Shown here one piece after another: positions 56,247 to 64,000 of a DNA stretch of 64,000 bases. Positions within the stretch are counted from its first letter, which is position 1, and each line of letters starts with the position of its first letter. The notes under the pieces are model-generated. The model was not told the DNA's origin, did no database searches, and saw only the letters and a list, made by a program, of their open reading frames with translations. The translations under genes and the position numbers were made by a program. The stretch covers positions 186,001 through 250,000 of the forward strand of contig NZ_JAFKON010000002.1 of the NCBI RefSeq assembly GCF_022803015.1, written 5' to 3'. This DNA comes from Arthrobacter humicola. Its GTDB lineage: Bacteria > Actinomycetota > Actinomycetes > Actinomycetales > Micrococcaceae.

Positions 56247-56426
56247 ACAGCTGTGTAATTCAGGGTAGGCCGGGGATCTCATCAGTGGCATTGCGCCCCG
56301 CTGTGGCCGCTGAACCCGGCTGAACCGCATGAAGACCCGGAAACTTATAAACAGTGTGGATAAGTTTCCCCAGACTTGTGCACAGCTGTGGATAAGGAGG
56401 CGGGACCTCGCCGGGTCACCGTCGGG

Positions 56427-57032
56427 TCACTGCGACCAGACGCCCGATGACCCGCGCCGGTGGCTGTCCAGCAGATGGGTGTCCACCATTCCGATGGCCT
56501 CCATGAGCGCGAACATCGTGGTGGGCCCCACGAAGGCGAAGCCCTTCTTGCGCAGCGCCTTGGAAAGCGCGACGGACTCGGCCGAGGTAGTAGGGACCTC
56601 ATCGAGGGAGTCCGGCCGGGGTGTGACGGCCGGCTGGAACGCCCATACGAAGTCAACCAGGCCGCCGTCGTCCCTCAACGCCAGAGTAGCGCGGGCATTG
56701 GTGATGGTTGCCTGGATCTTCAGCCGGTTCCGGACGATCCCGGCATCGAGCATGAGCCGCTCCACATCGGCGTCCGTGAAGCGGGCCACCAGTTCCGGGT
56801 CGAAGTCCTTGAACGCCGCGCGGAAAGCGGGCCGCTTACGCAGGATCGTCGCCCATGAAAGCCCCGCCTGGAATCCCTCGAGGCTGATGCGTTCGTAGAG
56901 GCCCTGTTCGTCCCGGACGGGCATGCCCCACTCGGAGTCGTAATACTCGCGCAGCATGGGATCCACGGAGGCCCACACAGGCCGCGCCAGTCCATCGTCG
57001 CCAATGGTCGAGCCGTTTACTGCCGGGGTCAT
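56427..57032 (-). CDS. tag: DNA-3-methyladenine glycosylase I
   Basis: The 201-residue protein is of the HhH-GPD-like Tag type, with YYDSEWGMPVRDEQGLYERI, LEGFQAGLSWATILRKRPAF and DFVWAFQPAVTPRP. It removes 3-methyladenine from alkylated DNA. Its N-terminus lacks the cysteine common in other Tag proteins (WAS in place of the usual CxW), and its zinc site should be checked. Confidence 0.92.
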   Translation of the reverse strand: MTPAVNGSTIGDDGLARPVWASVDPMLREYYDSEWGMPVRDEQGLYERISLEGFQAGLSWATILRKRPAFRAAFKDFDPELVARFTDADVERLMLDAGIVRNRLKIQATITNARATLALRDDGGLVDFVWAFQPAVTPRPDSLDEVPTTSAESVALSKALRKKGFAFVGPTTMFALMEAIGMVDTHLLDSHRRGSSGVWSQ

Positions 57033-57080
57033 CTGGATTCCTTCGCTGGGCCGGGATTAATGCTGTGGATTAACGGCGGC

Positions 57081-57107
57081 GGGCCGGCACACTGTGTGTA
57101 CCGGCCC
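57081..57107 (-). terminator. possible terminator of crgA
   Basis: GGGCCGG and CCGGCCC enclose a further ACAC/GTGT pairing with one mismatch, 31 bases after the crgA stop. No T-tract follows, so efficiency is uncertain. Confidence 0.4.
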
Positions 57108-57137
57108 GTCAGGGATGTGCGCCGCGCCGGCCTGGTG

Positions 57138-57392
57138 TCAGGAACGCCAGCGTGTGGTCATCAGGAAGCCGATGATCGCGATTCCGAAGCCGGCGACGAT
57201 GTTCAACGAGCCCCAAGCCTGAACCGGGAAGGCGCCCTCGGTGATGTAGAACGTGATGATCCACAGCAGGCCAATGATCATCAGGCCAAACATGACGGGC
57301 TTGAACCAGACCGGATTGGGTTTGTAGGCCTCCGCGGCAGAAGTCTGCGGGGCCACAGGGGCAGTCCTTTTACGCGGCTTCGACTCGGGCAC
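57138..57392 (-). CDS. crgA: cell division protein CrgA
   Basis: The 84-residue protein starts at GTG 57392, after the strong ribosome site AAGGAGG. It has a basic N-terminal tail (MPESKPRKRTAPVAPQTS) and two membrane helices (PVMFGLMIIGLLWIITFYI and LNIVAGFGIAIIGFLMTTRW). CrgA is an actinobacterial protein that interacts with FtsZ and penicillin-binding proteins at the septum. It is small and easily missed. Confidence 0.93.
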   Translation of the reverse strand: MPESKPRKRTAPVAPQTSAAEAYKPNPVWFKPVMFGLMIIGLLWIITFYITEGAFPVQAWGSLNIVAGFGIAIIGFLMTTRWRS

Positions 57393-57569
57393 TGATCCTC
57401 CTTGGCGGGCTGGAACAAGAGCGGCCAACGTGGCTTGGTATCCTGCAGGAAGCGAGCCCCTGCCGGCCAACGTGCTCTTGGTCGAGCTTGAATTCTTGTG
57501 TCGCACAATTCTAGCTGTAGTTCCGGCCACGCCGTGGACCCCCGCAACCGTCTTGGAGGAGAACCCGCA

Positions 57570-58325
57570 GTGCTGGAGTTGGAGCAGGGATCCGGCCGGA
57601 CGGCCCGCAGCCGCCGCGGGCTGCTCCAGCGCACCATCCACGTCGCGGGCGAGCTGCTTCTGACCGCGGGCGTCATTGTCCTGCTCTTTGTGGCCTGGCA
57701 GTTGTGGTGGACGAATGTGGCCTCCGACGCCCGGCAGCGCGAGGCGGTGCACGACTTTGCCCGCGGGATTGGAACCGCCGCTCCCGCAGCGCCGCCTCTG
57801 CCGTCGTCGGCTGTTGCCCCGGAACCCGCCGTCGCGCCCTCGGCCATCGGCATCCTGTACGTTCCCCGTTTCGGCGCCGGATACACGCGTCCAATGGTTC
57901 AGGGAACCACTCCGGCGGTGTTGGACACTCTGGGCATCGGGCACTATCAGGGCACGGCCATGCCGGGGGCTGCGGGAAACTTCGCCGTGGCAGGGCACCG
58001 GCAGTCCCACGGCGCCGTCGTGGACCATATCGACGCCCTGGTGCCCGGGGACCGGATCTACGTCCAGACCCGTGAGGGCTACTATGTCTACGTGTTCCGG
58101 AACAGCCAGACAGTCCTTCCCTCGCGGACCGATGTGCTGTTGCCGGTGCCGATGCTGCCGGGCGCCGCGCCGACGCAGAGCTACCTGACCATGACGAGCT
58201 GCAACCCGCGGTTTGGCTCCGAGGAACGCTTTGTGGCCTACGCCCTGCTGGAGCGGTGGCAGTCTCTTTCGGCTGGACCGCCGGCTGAAATTTCCCGGGC
58301 GGCCCGCGCGGCCGGGGAAAGCTGA
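57570..58325 (+). CDS. class E sortase
   Basis: The 251-residue protein starts at GTG 57570 with GGAGGAG just upstream. A basic N-terminus and one membrane helix (LLLTAGVIVLLFVAWQLWWT) anchor it, and the catalytic domain faces outward. Active residues are the histidine in AVAGHRQSHG, the cysteine in TMTSCNPRFG and the nearby arginine of NPRF. Class E sortases attach surface proteins (usually LAXTG-type) to peptidoglycan. No substrate gene is nearby. Confidence 0.92.
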   Translation: MLELEQGSGRTARSRRGLLQRTIHVAGELLLTAGVIVLLFVAWQLWWTNVASDARQREAVHDFARGIGTAAPAAPPLPSSAVAPEPAVAPSAIGILYVPRFGAGYTRPMVQGTTPAVLDTLGIGHYQGTAMPGAAGNFAVAGHRQSHGAVVDHIDALVPGDRIYVQTREGYYVYVFRNSQTVLPSRTDVLLPVPMLPGAAPTQSYLTMTSCNPRFGSEERFVAYALLERWQSLSAGPPAEISRAARAAGES

Positions 58326-58328
58326 CGA

Positions 58329-58499
58329 ATGTATGGCTGGCTTTTCCGCCGCCTTCCCGGGCCCTTGTGGCTCAGGATTGCGACCGCGCTGGTGCTGGCG
58401 GCCGGAGCACTGGTATTGATGGTTCAGTTCCTTTTTCCCTGGCTGGCGCAATTCACCCAGTTAACAGATTCAACGATTGGTTCAGCAAGGCACCCATGA
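58329..58499 (+). CDS. 56-residue small membrane protein
   Basis: The frame starts at ATG 58329, three bases after the sortase stop, and overlaps the next start by four bases (ATGA). It encodes MYGWLFRRLPGPLWLRIATA, then one hydrophobic helix (LVLAAGALVLMVQFLFPWL) and a short polar tail. Operon position and tight coupling make it a real gene. The sequence is not one I can name; similar small proteins occur at this place in relatives. Confidence 0.75.
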   Translation: MYGWLFRRLPGPLWLRIATALVLAAGALVLMVQFLFPWLAQFTQLTDSTIGSARHP

Positions 58500-59137
58500 G
58501 CACAACCAAGATCCTGGTCGTAGACAACTACGACAGCTTTGTCTACACCCTGGTCGGCTATCTCCAGGAGCTCGGTGCGGAGACCACCGTAGTCCGCAAC
58601 GACGACGTCACGCTTGCCGAGGCGATCGAAATGGCCGAGGCGAGGGACGGGGTCCTCATCTCTCCCGGTCCGGGGAATCCAGCCGGGGCCGGCGTCTGCA
58701 TTGAGCTGATCAAGTGGTGCGGCAGCCACGACAAGCCCATGCTGGGTGTCTGCCTGGGGCACCAGGCGCTGGCGGAGGCCTACGGCGGAACCGTGACGCA
58801 CGCTCCCGAACTGATGCACGGCAAGACTTCCCTCGTCGAACACCATGGAACCAGCGTCTTTGCGGGGCTCCCCTCGCCCCTCACGGCCACCCGCTACCAT
58901 TCGCTGGCCGCTGTCCGCGAGAGCATCCCGGAGGTATTGGAGATCACCGCGGAGACGGGCACCGGTGTGGTGATGGGCCTGCAGCACCGTACCGCCCCGC
59001 TGTGCGGCGTCCAGTTCCACCCGGAATCCGTCCTGACCGAAGGCGGCTACCAGATGCTAGGCAACTGGCTGGAGTCACTGGGCATGGCGGGCGCTGCCGA
59101 ACGGGCAGCAGACCTGAGCCCGCTCATCAAGCACTGA
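58496..59137 (+). CDS. pabA: aminodeoxychorismate/anthranilate synthase glutamine amidotransferase
   Basis: The 213-residue class I amidotransferase from ATG 58496 has VDNYDSFVYTLVGYLQELGA, the nucleophile in MLGVCLGHQALAEAYGG, and HPESVLTEGG with the catalytic His-Glu. It supplies ammonia to a chorismate-using partner (folate or tryptophan path). The partner is not in this window. Its position next to the PASTA kinases matches mycobacterial Rv0013. pabA is a best guess over trpG. Confidence 0.88.
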   Translation: MSTTKILVVDNYDSFVYTLVGYLQELGAETTVVRNDDVTLAEAIEMAEARDGVLISPGPGNPAGAGVCIELIKWCGSHDKPMLGVCLGHQALAEAYGGTVTHAPELMHGKTSLVEHHGTSVFAGLPSPLTATRYHSLAAVRESIPEVLEITAETGTGVVMGLQHRTAPLCGVQFHPESVLTEGGYQMLGNWLESLGMAGAAERAADLSPLIKH

Positions 59138-59200
59138 CCCGCCAGGCGTTGAATGCGCCGGCGCGGCGGCAGCCGGCACCCTGGGTTTTTCCCGACTGGG

Positions 59201-61186
59201 TTAGGGGAACAGGCCGCCCAGGGCCGCGTCCTCTTTGGACGCGCTCTTGGTCGGCGTCGGCGTGGGCGTGGGCGTGGGCGACGGCGGGGGCGGCGGCGGA
59301 GCCGGTGCCTTCGCCACGGTCACGGTGATGGTCTTGCCCTGTTCGACGAGCGAATCCGCGGCATCGGCCTGGCCTGTCACCTTGCCCGGAGCCACCTGGG
59401 TGTTCTCCACTTCGGTGGCCTTGAGCACCAGGCCCTGTTCCTTCAGTTTCGCCTCCGCCTCCGCCAGCGGCAGCCCGATCAGCTGCGGCACAGCCACCTT
59501 GCCGGTGGAGACGACGATTTCGACCGCGTCCGCCACGGCCACAACCTGGCCCGGGGCCGGGTTGGTGGTGATGACAATGCCGACCGGAACCGTGGGGTTG
59601 TTGGACATCTTGGTGGTGAGGGCGCCAGTCAGCCCCGTTTGGTGGAGAAGATCGCGGGCTGCCGCCTCGGTCCGGCCGGGCAGGTCCGTCGGGATGGTAA
59701 TCGCGCTGGGGCCCTCGGAGATGTTGAGGATGATGTCCGAGTTGGCGGCCATGGAACTCCCCGACGTCGGCACGGTGCCAATCGCGGTGCCTTTGGGAAT
59801 GCTCTCGTGCTGCAGCCGTTGGAGCTGTGGCTTGAAACCTGCGTTGTACAGCCTTTGCAGGGCCTCTGATTCCGTCAGGGACGTGACAGTGGGAACCAGT
59901 ACCTTGGTTGCCTGTGGCGGGGCCTGATTCATGAGGTTGTACAGCCAGAGGCCGCCGCCGGCCAGCACCAGCAGTGTGAGGACTACGAGCGTTGCGATCC
60001 AGGTGCGGCGGCGCGTCTTCTGGCGCGGGGTGTGCTCGCGTTCGACCGGCAGCGCCAGCGGCAGGCTGCCGGTGTCCGCAATGCCATAGAGTTCGGTGCC
60101 CGCCGGCTGCAGCACTTCCTCGTCGTCGGGTGCTTCTTCGGCGGGCCGCAGCCGGCCCCCGGGGGAATCGTCGAGGAACTTGGCACCGGTCAGGGAGAAA
60201 GCTGCCGTGGCCGCCAGGGGGTCGTGCCGGGGAACCTCGTTGGTGGGGTCGGTGGGGGCCTCGCTGGCGGAAGGCGCCGTGACCGGAACGCCGCTGCGCG
60301 CGGCCCGCAGGGCGCGGCGGAAGGCGGCGGCGTCCTGGAAACGGTCGGCGCGGTTCTTCTGCAGGGCCTTCATCAACACGCTGTCCAGCGCGGCGGAGAC
60401 GTCGGGATTGAGGCTGCTGGCGGGCTCGGGGATCTCACGAACGTGCTGGTAGGCCACGGAGACGGGGCTGTCGCCGATGAACGGCGGCCGGCCGGTCAGC
60501 ATCTCGTAGAGAAGGCATCCGGCGGAGTACAGGTCGCTGCGCGCGTCGACGGCTTCGCCCCGGGCCTGTTCCGGGGACAGGTACTGCGCCGTGCCGACGA
60601 CGGCCTGCGTCTGCGTCATGGTGGCGGACGAATCCGCAATGGCGCGGGCGATTCCGAAGTCCATGACCTTGACGCTGTTTGAATCGGGGCAAAACATCAC
60701 GTTGGCGGGCTTGATGTCGCGGTGCACGATCCCGGCCTTGTGGCTGTAATCGAGCGCGGACAGCACGCCCAGGGTGAAGTCGATCGCCTGGTCGATGGTG
60801 ACGTCCTTGGCCCGCACCATGTCGCGGATGGTCTTGCCGGAAACGAACTCCATCACGATGTAGGGCACCCGGACGCTGTCGTCGTGGTCACCGGGGACCG
60901 CGTGGTCCCCGGTGTCGAAGACAGCCACGATCGAGGGGTGGTTGAGTGCCGCGACAGCCTGGGCCTCGCGCTTGAAGCGGGCCTGGAACTGCGGATCCCG
61001 GGCCAGGTCCGGGCGCAGCAGCTTGACGGCCACGGTACGTCCCAGCCGGGTATCGAGGCCGCGGAAAACATCCGCCATGCCGCCACGGCCGATCAGCTCA
61101 CCCAGCTCATAGCGCCCGCTGAGGACGCGCTGCGTGTTCGCCGGGCGTTCCTCCCTGTGCGACGGAGTGCGGGGTGTATTGCTCAT
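59201..61186 (-). CDS. pknB: Ser/Thr protein kinase PknB with PASTA domains
   Basis: The 661-residue protein has a kinase domain from about residues 20-290: glycine loop IGRGGMADVF, ATP lysine in TVAVKLLRPDL, catalytic loop HRDIKPANVMF, and DFGIARAI. A juxtamembrane linker and one membrane helix (TWIATLVVLTLLVLAGGGLW) follow. Three extracellular PASTA domains start near VLVPTVTSLTESEALQRLYN, ITIPTDLPGRTEAA and VAVPQLIGLPLAEAEAKL. A Pro-rich (PTPTPTPTK) tail of about 30 residues ends it. It senses muropeptides or lipid II and controls wall growth and division. It lies downstream of pknA. Confidence 0.96.
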   Translation of the reverse strand: MSNTPRTPSHREERPANTQRVLSGRYELGELIGRGGMADVFRGLDTRLGRTVAVKLLRPDLARDPQFQARFKREAQAVAALNHPSIVAVFDTGDHAVPGDHDDSVRVPYIVMEFVSGKTIRDMVRAKDVTIDQAIDFTLGVLSALDYSHKAGIVHRDIKPANVMFCPDSNSVKVMDFGIARAIADSSATMTQTQAVVGTAQYLSPEQARGEAVDARSDLYSAGCLLYEMLTGRPPFIGDSPVSVAYQHVREIPEPASSLNPDVSAALDSVLMKALQKNRADRFQDAAAFRRALRAARSGVPVTAPSASEAPTDPTNEVPRHDPLAATAAFSLTGAKFLDDSPGGRLRPAEEAPDDEEVLQPAGTELYGIADTGSLPLALPVEREHTPRQKTRRRTWIATLVVLTLLVLAGGGLWLYNLMNQAPPQATKVLVPTVTSLTESEALQRLYNAGFKPQLQRLQHESIPKGTAIGTVPTSGSSMAANSDIILNISEGPSAITIPTDLPGRTEAAARDLLHQTGLTGALTTKMSNNPTVPVGIVITTNPAPGQVVAVADAVEIVVSTGKVAVPQLIGLPLAEAEAKLKEQGLVLKATEVENTQVAPGKVTGQADAADSLVEQGKTITVTVAKAPAPPPPPPSPTPTPTPTPTKSASKEDAALGGLFP

Positions 61187-61192
61187 GATCGT

Positions 61193-63037
61193 TTAGGGTC
61201 CGGACTTGGTAGGTGACGGTGAAGGGGATGTGGCCGTGGCCTTGGCGAGGTGGTAGGTCACGACGCTTCCGGCGGTCACTTTGGACCCGGAAGGAGGCTG
61301 CGAGCTCACGAACGTGCCCGGATCTTCGTTCTTGTTCGTGGGACTGACGTCGGCTCCCTTGGCCCAGCGCAGCCCGGCGTCCTGGATGGCCTGCTGGGCT
61401 TCAGCCTCGCTGACGCCCGCCTTGATGGACGGGACCTCGACCATTTCCGGGCCCTTGGAGTAGCTGACGGTGATGGTGGTGCCCGGCTGGACCGCACCGG
61501 AGGGATCGATGTTGGTGACGGTGCCTGGCGTCGCGTCGTTGACGACCTCGACACCGGTGACTTGCAGCCCCTTGCCAATCAGCTCGTTGCGGACATCGTT
61601 GTACGGCCGCCCCAGGTAGGCATCCGGGATCAGGTTGACCGCTGCCGGGGTGGATTCGGTGGGTTTCGCGGAGCTGGGCGTGGGGGTGGGCGTCTCGGTC
61701 GGGGTAGCCGACGACGCCGACGGCGTGGCACTGCTCGGTTTCGCGATGCTGGACGTGGCACTGCTCGTGGCCGGACCCTGCGAGGGGAAGAGACTGCCGG
61801 CCTGGCTCAGGACCACACCGACCAGGACGAACACCACCAGCAGGATCAACGCAATCAGCGGCCAGGTCCACGGGCTTCGTCCGCGGCGCTTCGGCTCCTC
61901 CTCCGGCTCGTCGTAGTCTTCTTCCTCCTCTTCCTGCACCCAGCTTCGCTCGGCCGCCAGGGCGTCGGCGCGGTTGAGGGCGTTGCGGGCGCCGTAGCCG
62001 CTGGCTGCGGCAGCGCCGGCTGCCAGGCCGGCGGCTGCACCTGCACCGGCGGCGCCCACGACGGGCAGCGCGGACGTCGCCGACGTCGACTTGTCCTCCG
62101 CGGCGCTGGAGCCAATGACGCTGGTGGCCGCTGTGGGGACGTCGACGGGGGCCGTGATGGGCCCGGTGGCTGCCTCGAAAAGCAGCATGCCCGGTACGGC
62201 TGCGTGTGCGGCGGCGATATCACCGTTGCGGATGGCCTCGGCCGCCTCGGACAGCTTGATGGCGTCGGCCGGGCGGTTCTTCGGATCCTTGGCCAGCATG
62301 GACATCAGCAGGGCGCGGACGGGCCTGGGCAGTGTGTCCGGCAGCGGCGGAGGCGCGTCGTTGACCTGGGCCAGCGCGATGGCGATCTGGGATTCCCCGG
62401 AGAACGGCCGGTGGCCCGTGAGGCACTCGTAGCCGATCACGCCGAGGGAGTAGATGTCCGAGGCTCCAGTGGCAGTCTGCCCCGTGGCCTGTTCGGGTGC
62501 CAGGTACTGGGCGGTGCCCATCACCTGGCCGGTCTGGGTCAGCGGAACCTGGTCGGCCAGGCGGGCGATGCCGAAGTCGGTGACCTTGACGCGGCCGTCG
62601 GGGGTGATGAGCAGGTTCCCCGGCTTGACGTCGCGGTGCACGAGGCCCTGCGCGTGCGCGACGGCCAGGGCCCGCGCCGTCTGCGCGATCATCGAAAGCG
62701 TGCGGTCCGGGGACAGCACCTGTTCGTGCTCGATGATGCTGCTCAGCGGCTGCCCCGGAACCAGTTCCATGACCAGGTAGGCGGAACCCTCTTCCTCGCC
62801 GTAATCGAAGACGTTGGCGATGCCCACGTGGTTCAGCAGGGCGGTATGGCGTGCCTCGGCGCGGAAGCGCTGCAGGAATCCGGGGTCGCCCGTGTATTCC
62901 TCCTTGAGCACCTTGATGGCGACGATGCGGCCAAGGATCAGGTCTTTGGCTTTCCAGACTTCTCCCATGCCGCCGATCGCAATGCGCGTGGTCAGCTGGA
63001 ATCTGCCGCCGAGGGTGATTCCCGAAGTAGGCCTCAC
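61193..63037 (-). CDS. pknA: Ser/Thr protein kinase (PknA-like) with PASTA domains
   Basis: The 614-residue protein starts at GTG 63037. The kinase shows [15 protein letters not shown] lysine in [11 protein letters not shown], catalytic [11 protein letters not shown] and [10 protein letters not shown] long Ala-rich linker and a membrane helix ([19 protein letters not shown]) follow, then two PASTA-like domains ([20 protein letters not shown] and [20 protein letters not shown]). Mycobacterial PknA usually lacks PASTA domains, so the name rests mainly on gene order. It overlaps the pbpA stop by four bases. Confidence 0.9.
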   Translation of the reverse strand: MRPTSGITLGGRFQLTTRIAIGGMGEVWKAKDLILGRIVAIKVLKEEYTGDPGFLQRFRAEARHTALLNHVGIANVFDYGEEEGSAYLVMELVPGQPLSSIIEHEQVLSPDRTLSMIAQTARALAVAHAQGLVHRDVKPGNLLITPDGRVKVTDFGIARLADQVPLTQTGQVMGTAQYLAPEQATGQTATGASDIYSLGVIGYECLTGHRPFSGESQIAIALAQVNDAPPPLPDTLPRPVRALLMSMLAKDPKNRPADAIKLSEAAEAIRNGDIAAAHAAVPGMLLFEAATGPITAPVDVPTAATSVIGSSAAEDKSTSATSALPVVGAAGAGAAAGLAAGAAAASGYGARNALNRADALAAERSWVQEEEEEDYDEPEEEPKRRGRSPWTWPLIALILLVVFVLVGVVLSQAGSLFPSQGPATSSATSSIAKPSSATPSASSATPTETPTPTPSSAKPTESTPAAVNLIPDAYLGRPYNDVRNELIGKGLQVTGVEVVNDATPGTVTNIDPSGAVQPGTTITVSYSKGPEMVEVPSIKAGVSEAEAQQAIQDAGLRWAKGADVSPTNKNEDPGTFVSSQPPSGSKVTAGSVVTYHLAKATATSPSPSPTKSGP

Positions 63038-64000
63038 TTATTCAACACCGCCTCAAAAATCTTCTTCGCGTTCGGACTGGTTAGATTTGCGCCAGTGGTG
63101 ATGTCTACGCCTTCCATGACGATGGTGACGGCCACTTGCGGGTCATTTGCCGGGGCGAACCCGGTAAACCAAGAATTGTTCAGGCCGTTGCCGAGTTCTG
63201 CGGTACCGGTCTTGCCGGCCACCTGGACACCGGGCACGGCCGCACGGTGTGCGATGCCGTCGTCGACGACGCTGACCATCCACTCGTTGACCTGCCGTGC
63301 GATCTCCGGACTCGTGGCGGTGCGCAGGGCCTGGGGTTTCGGTTCGCTGATCGTCCGCAGGTCAGGGGCGCGTACGGCCTTGATCAGGTTCGGCTGCATC
63401 TGTACTCCGTCGTTGGCGATCGCCGCCGTCATGGTGTTGATCTGCAGCGGTGTGGCGCGGACGTCGCGCTGGCCGATCGAGGACTGCGCCAGCCCGGCGT
63501 CGTCCAGCGGTTCGCTCGGGAAGAAGCTTGGGGCGCTGTCCAGCTTGAGCTGGTCGCCGAAGTCCTGGCCGAAGCCGAATTTCTCCGCCTCGTCCCCGAT
63601 GGCCTTCTGCCCCAGGTCCAGTGCGATACTGGCGAACGGTGTGTTGCAGGACTGCTGCAGGGCAAACGCGAACGACGCCGTCGTGCGCGTGTAGCAGTTG
63701 CCGCCCGCGTAGTTGGGCAGCTTGTAGTCGATGCCCGGGAAGGACATCTCGGCCGGGTTGGGCAGGTCGCTGTCCTTGTTGTACTTGCCCGATTTCAGCG
63801 CCGCAGATGTGTCAATGAGCTTGAACACCGATCCCGGTGCCAGCAGCTCGCCCGTGGGTCCAGAGACGTTCTGGTTCAGGTTGATCCCGGGGACCTGGTT
63901 CAGCTCGGTGTAATTGGCCTGTTCGGCGGCCGGGTCCTGGGTGGCAATCAGGTTGGGGTCATAGGACGGTTTGGACACCATGGCCAGGACCGCGCCGGTC
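63034..64000 (-). CDS. pbpA: penicillin-binding protein 2, PbpA (5' part outside window)
   Basis: The 3' part, about 321 residues, is visible and the gene continues beyond the right edge. It contains the transpeptidase domain: nucleophile region [11 protein letters not shown] (SVFK), SCN in LQQSCNTPF and the KTG motif in [11 protein letters not shown]. The first visible residues ([18 protein letters not shown]) match the PbpA family. It cross-links peptidoglycan and, with RodA (expected just outside), drives growth. It precedes pknA and pknB in one operon. Confidence 0.94.
   Translation of the reverse strand, partial: TGAVLAMVSKPSYDPNLIATQDPAAEQANYTELNQVPGINLNQNVSGPTGELLAPGSVFKLIDTSAALKSGKYNKDSDLPNPAEMSFPGIDYKLPNYAGGNCYTRTTASFAFALQQSCNTPFASIALDLGQKAIGDEAEKFGFGQDFGDQLKLDSAPSFFPSEPLDDAGLAQSSIGQRDVRATPLQINTMTAAIANDGVQMQPNLIKAVRAPDLRTISEPKPQALRTATSPEIARQVNEWMVSVVDDGIAHRAAVPGVQVAGKTGTAELGNGLNNSWFTGFAPANDPQVAVTIVMEGVDITTGANLTSPNAKKIFEAVLNK

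Larger units (their letters stand above)
55279..56426. other. 1.1-kb intergenic region with a dense DnaA-box cluster
   Basis: No gene is supported here. Perfect DnaA boxes lie at 55501-55509 (rightward) and at 55618-55626, 56033-56041, 56355-56363 and 56387-56395 (leftward). Variants are TTTTCCACA (55488-55496), TTATTCACA (55924-55932), AGTGGATAA (56066-56074) and TTGTCCACA (56214-56222). Three copies of a composite module are listed separately. The cluster is 16 kb from the main origin and does not adjoin a replication gene. Confidence 0.85.

Overview
The window is high-GC DNA from an actinobacterium of the Arthrobacter/Pseudarthrobacter group (Micrococcaceae) and spans the chromosomal replication origin. 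This rests on the order rnpA-rpmH-dnaA-dnaN-gnd-recF-dciA-gyrB-gyrA, the CCA-transferase/NUDIX/murJ/trxBA/parBA block, the pbpA-pknA-pknB block with crgA and a class E sortase, and frequent GTG starts. No insertion sequence, prophage or CRISPR array was seen.

Layout. (1) 1-6.4 kb: a cut MFS symporter gene, a LysR regulator, and a PucR-type regulator divergent from an mmsA/class III aminotransferase pair, which reads as a beta-alanine (or related amino acid) catabolic cassette. (2) 6.5-15.7 kb: a lipoprotein MecA-like transpeptidase, a NarL-type two-component pair facing an FtsX-type ABC exporter, a phytoene-desaturase-like oxidoreductase and a GT87 glycosyltransferase. (3) 15.6-16.7 kb: short ORFs with strong Shine-Dalgarno sites and a strong hairpin. 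(4) 16.9-25.1 kb: histidine phosphatase, CCA-adding enzyme, NUDIX, MurJ, a pseudokinase-like membrane protein, trxB, trxA. (5) 25.2-31.5 kb: more than 6 kb without a convincing gene, holding nine parS sites and two groups of DnaA boxes. (6) 31.5-37.2 kb: parB, parA, rsmG, jag, yidC, yidD, rnpA, rpmH, all leftward. (7) 37.2-49.6 kb: oriC sequences on both sides of dnaA, then dnaN, gnd, recF, dciA, gyrB, gyrA and a DUF3566 gene, all rightward. (8) 49.7-55.3 kb: tRNA-Ile, a DLW-39 peptide, tRNA-Ala, cupin, EamA transporter, GT2, an Ala-rich membrane protein, cyclophilin, rhomboid. (9) 55.3-56.4 kb: a 1.1 kb intergenic block full of DnaA boxes. (10) 56.4-64 kb: tag, crgA, sortase, a small membrane protein, pabA-type amidotransferase, and the PASTA kinase genes with the 3' part of pbpA.

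How it works together: the centre encodes initiation (DnaA, DnaN, DciA, gyrase) and segregation (ParA, ParB, parS); both flanks encode envelope growth (YidC, MurJ, PbpA, PknA/B, CrgA, sortase).

The most notable signals are non-coding. One parS site forms the core of a perfect 34-bp palindrome followed by a T-tract on the parB strand, so it looks like the parAB terminator as well as a ParB site. A gene-free parS field sits next to parB. At 55.5-56.4 kb a DnaA-box cluster contains a composite module, a DnaA-box-like 9-mer plus 2 nt plus GTTAATAACTT, three times at identical spacing.
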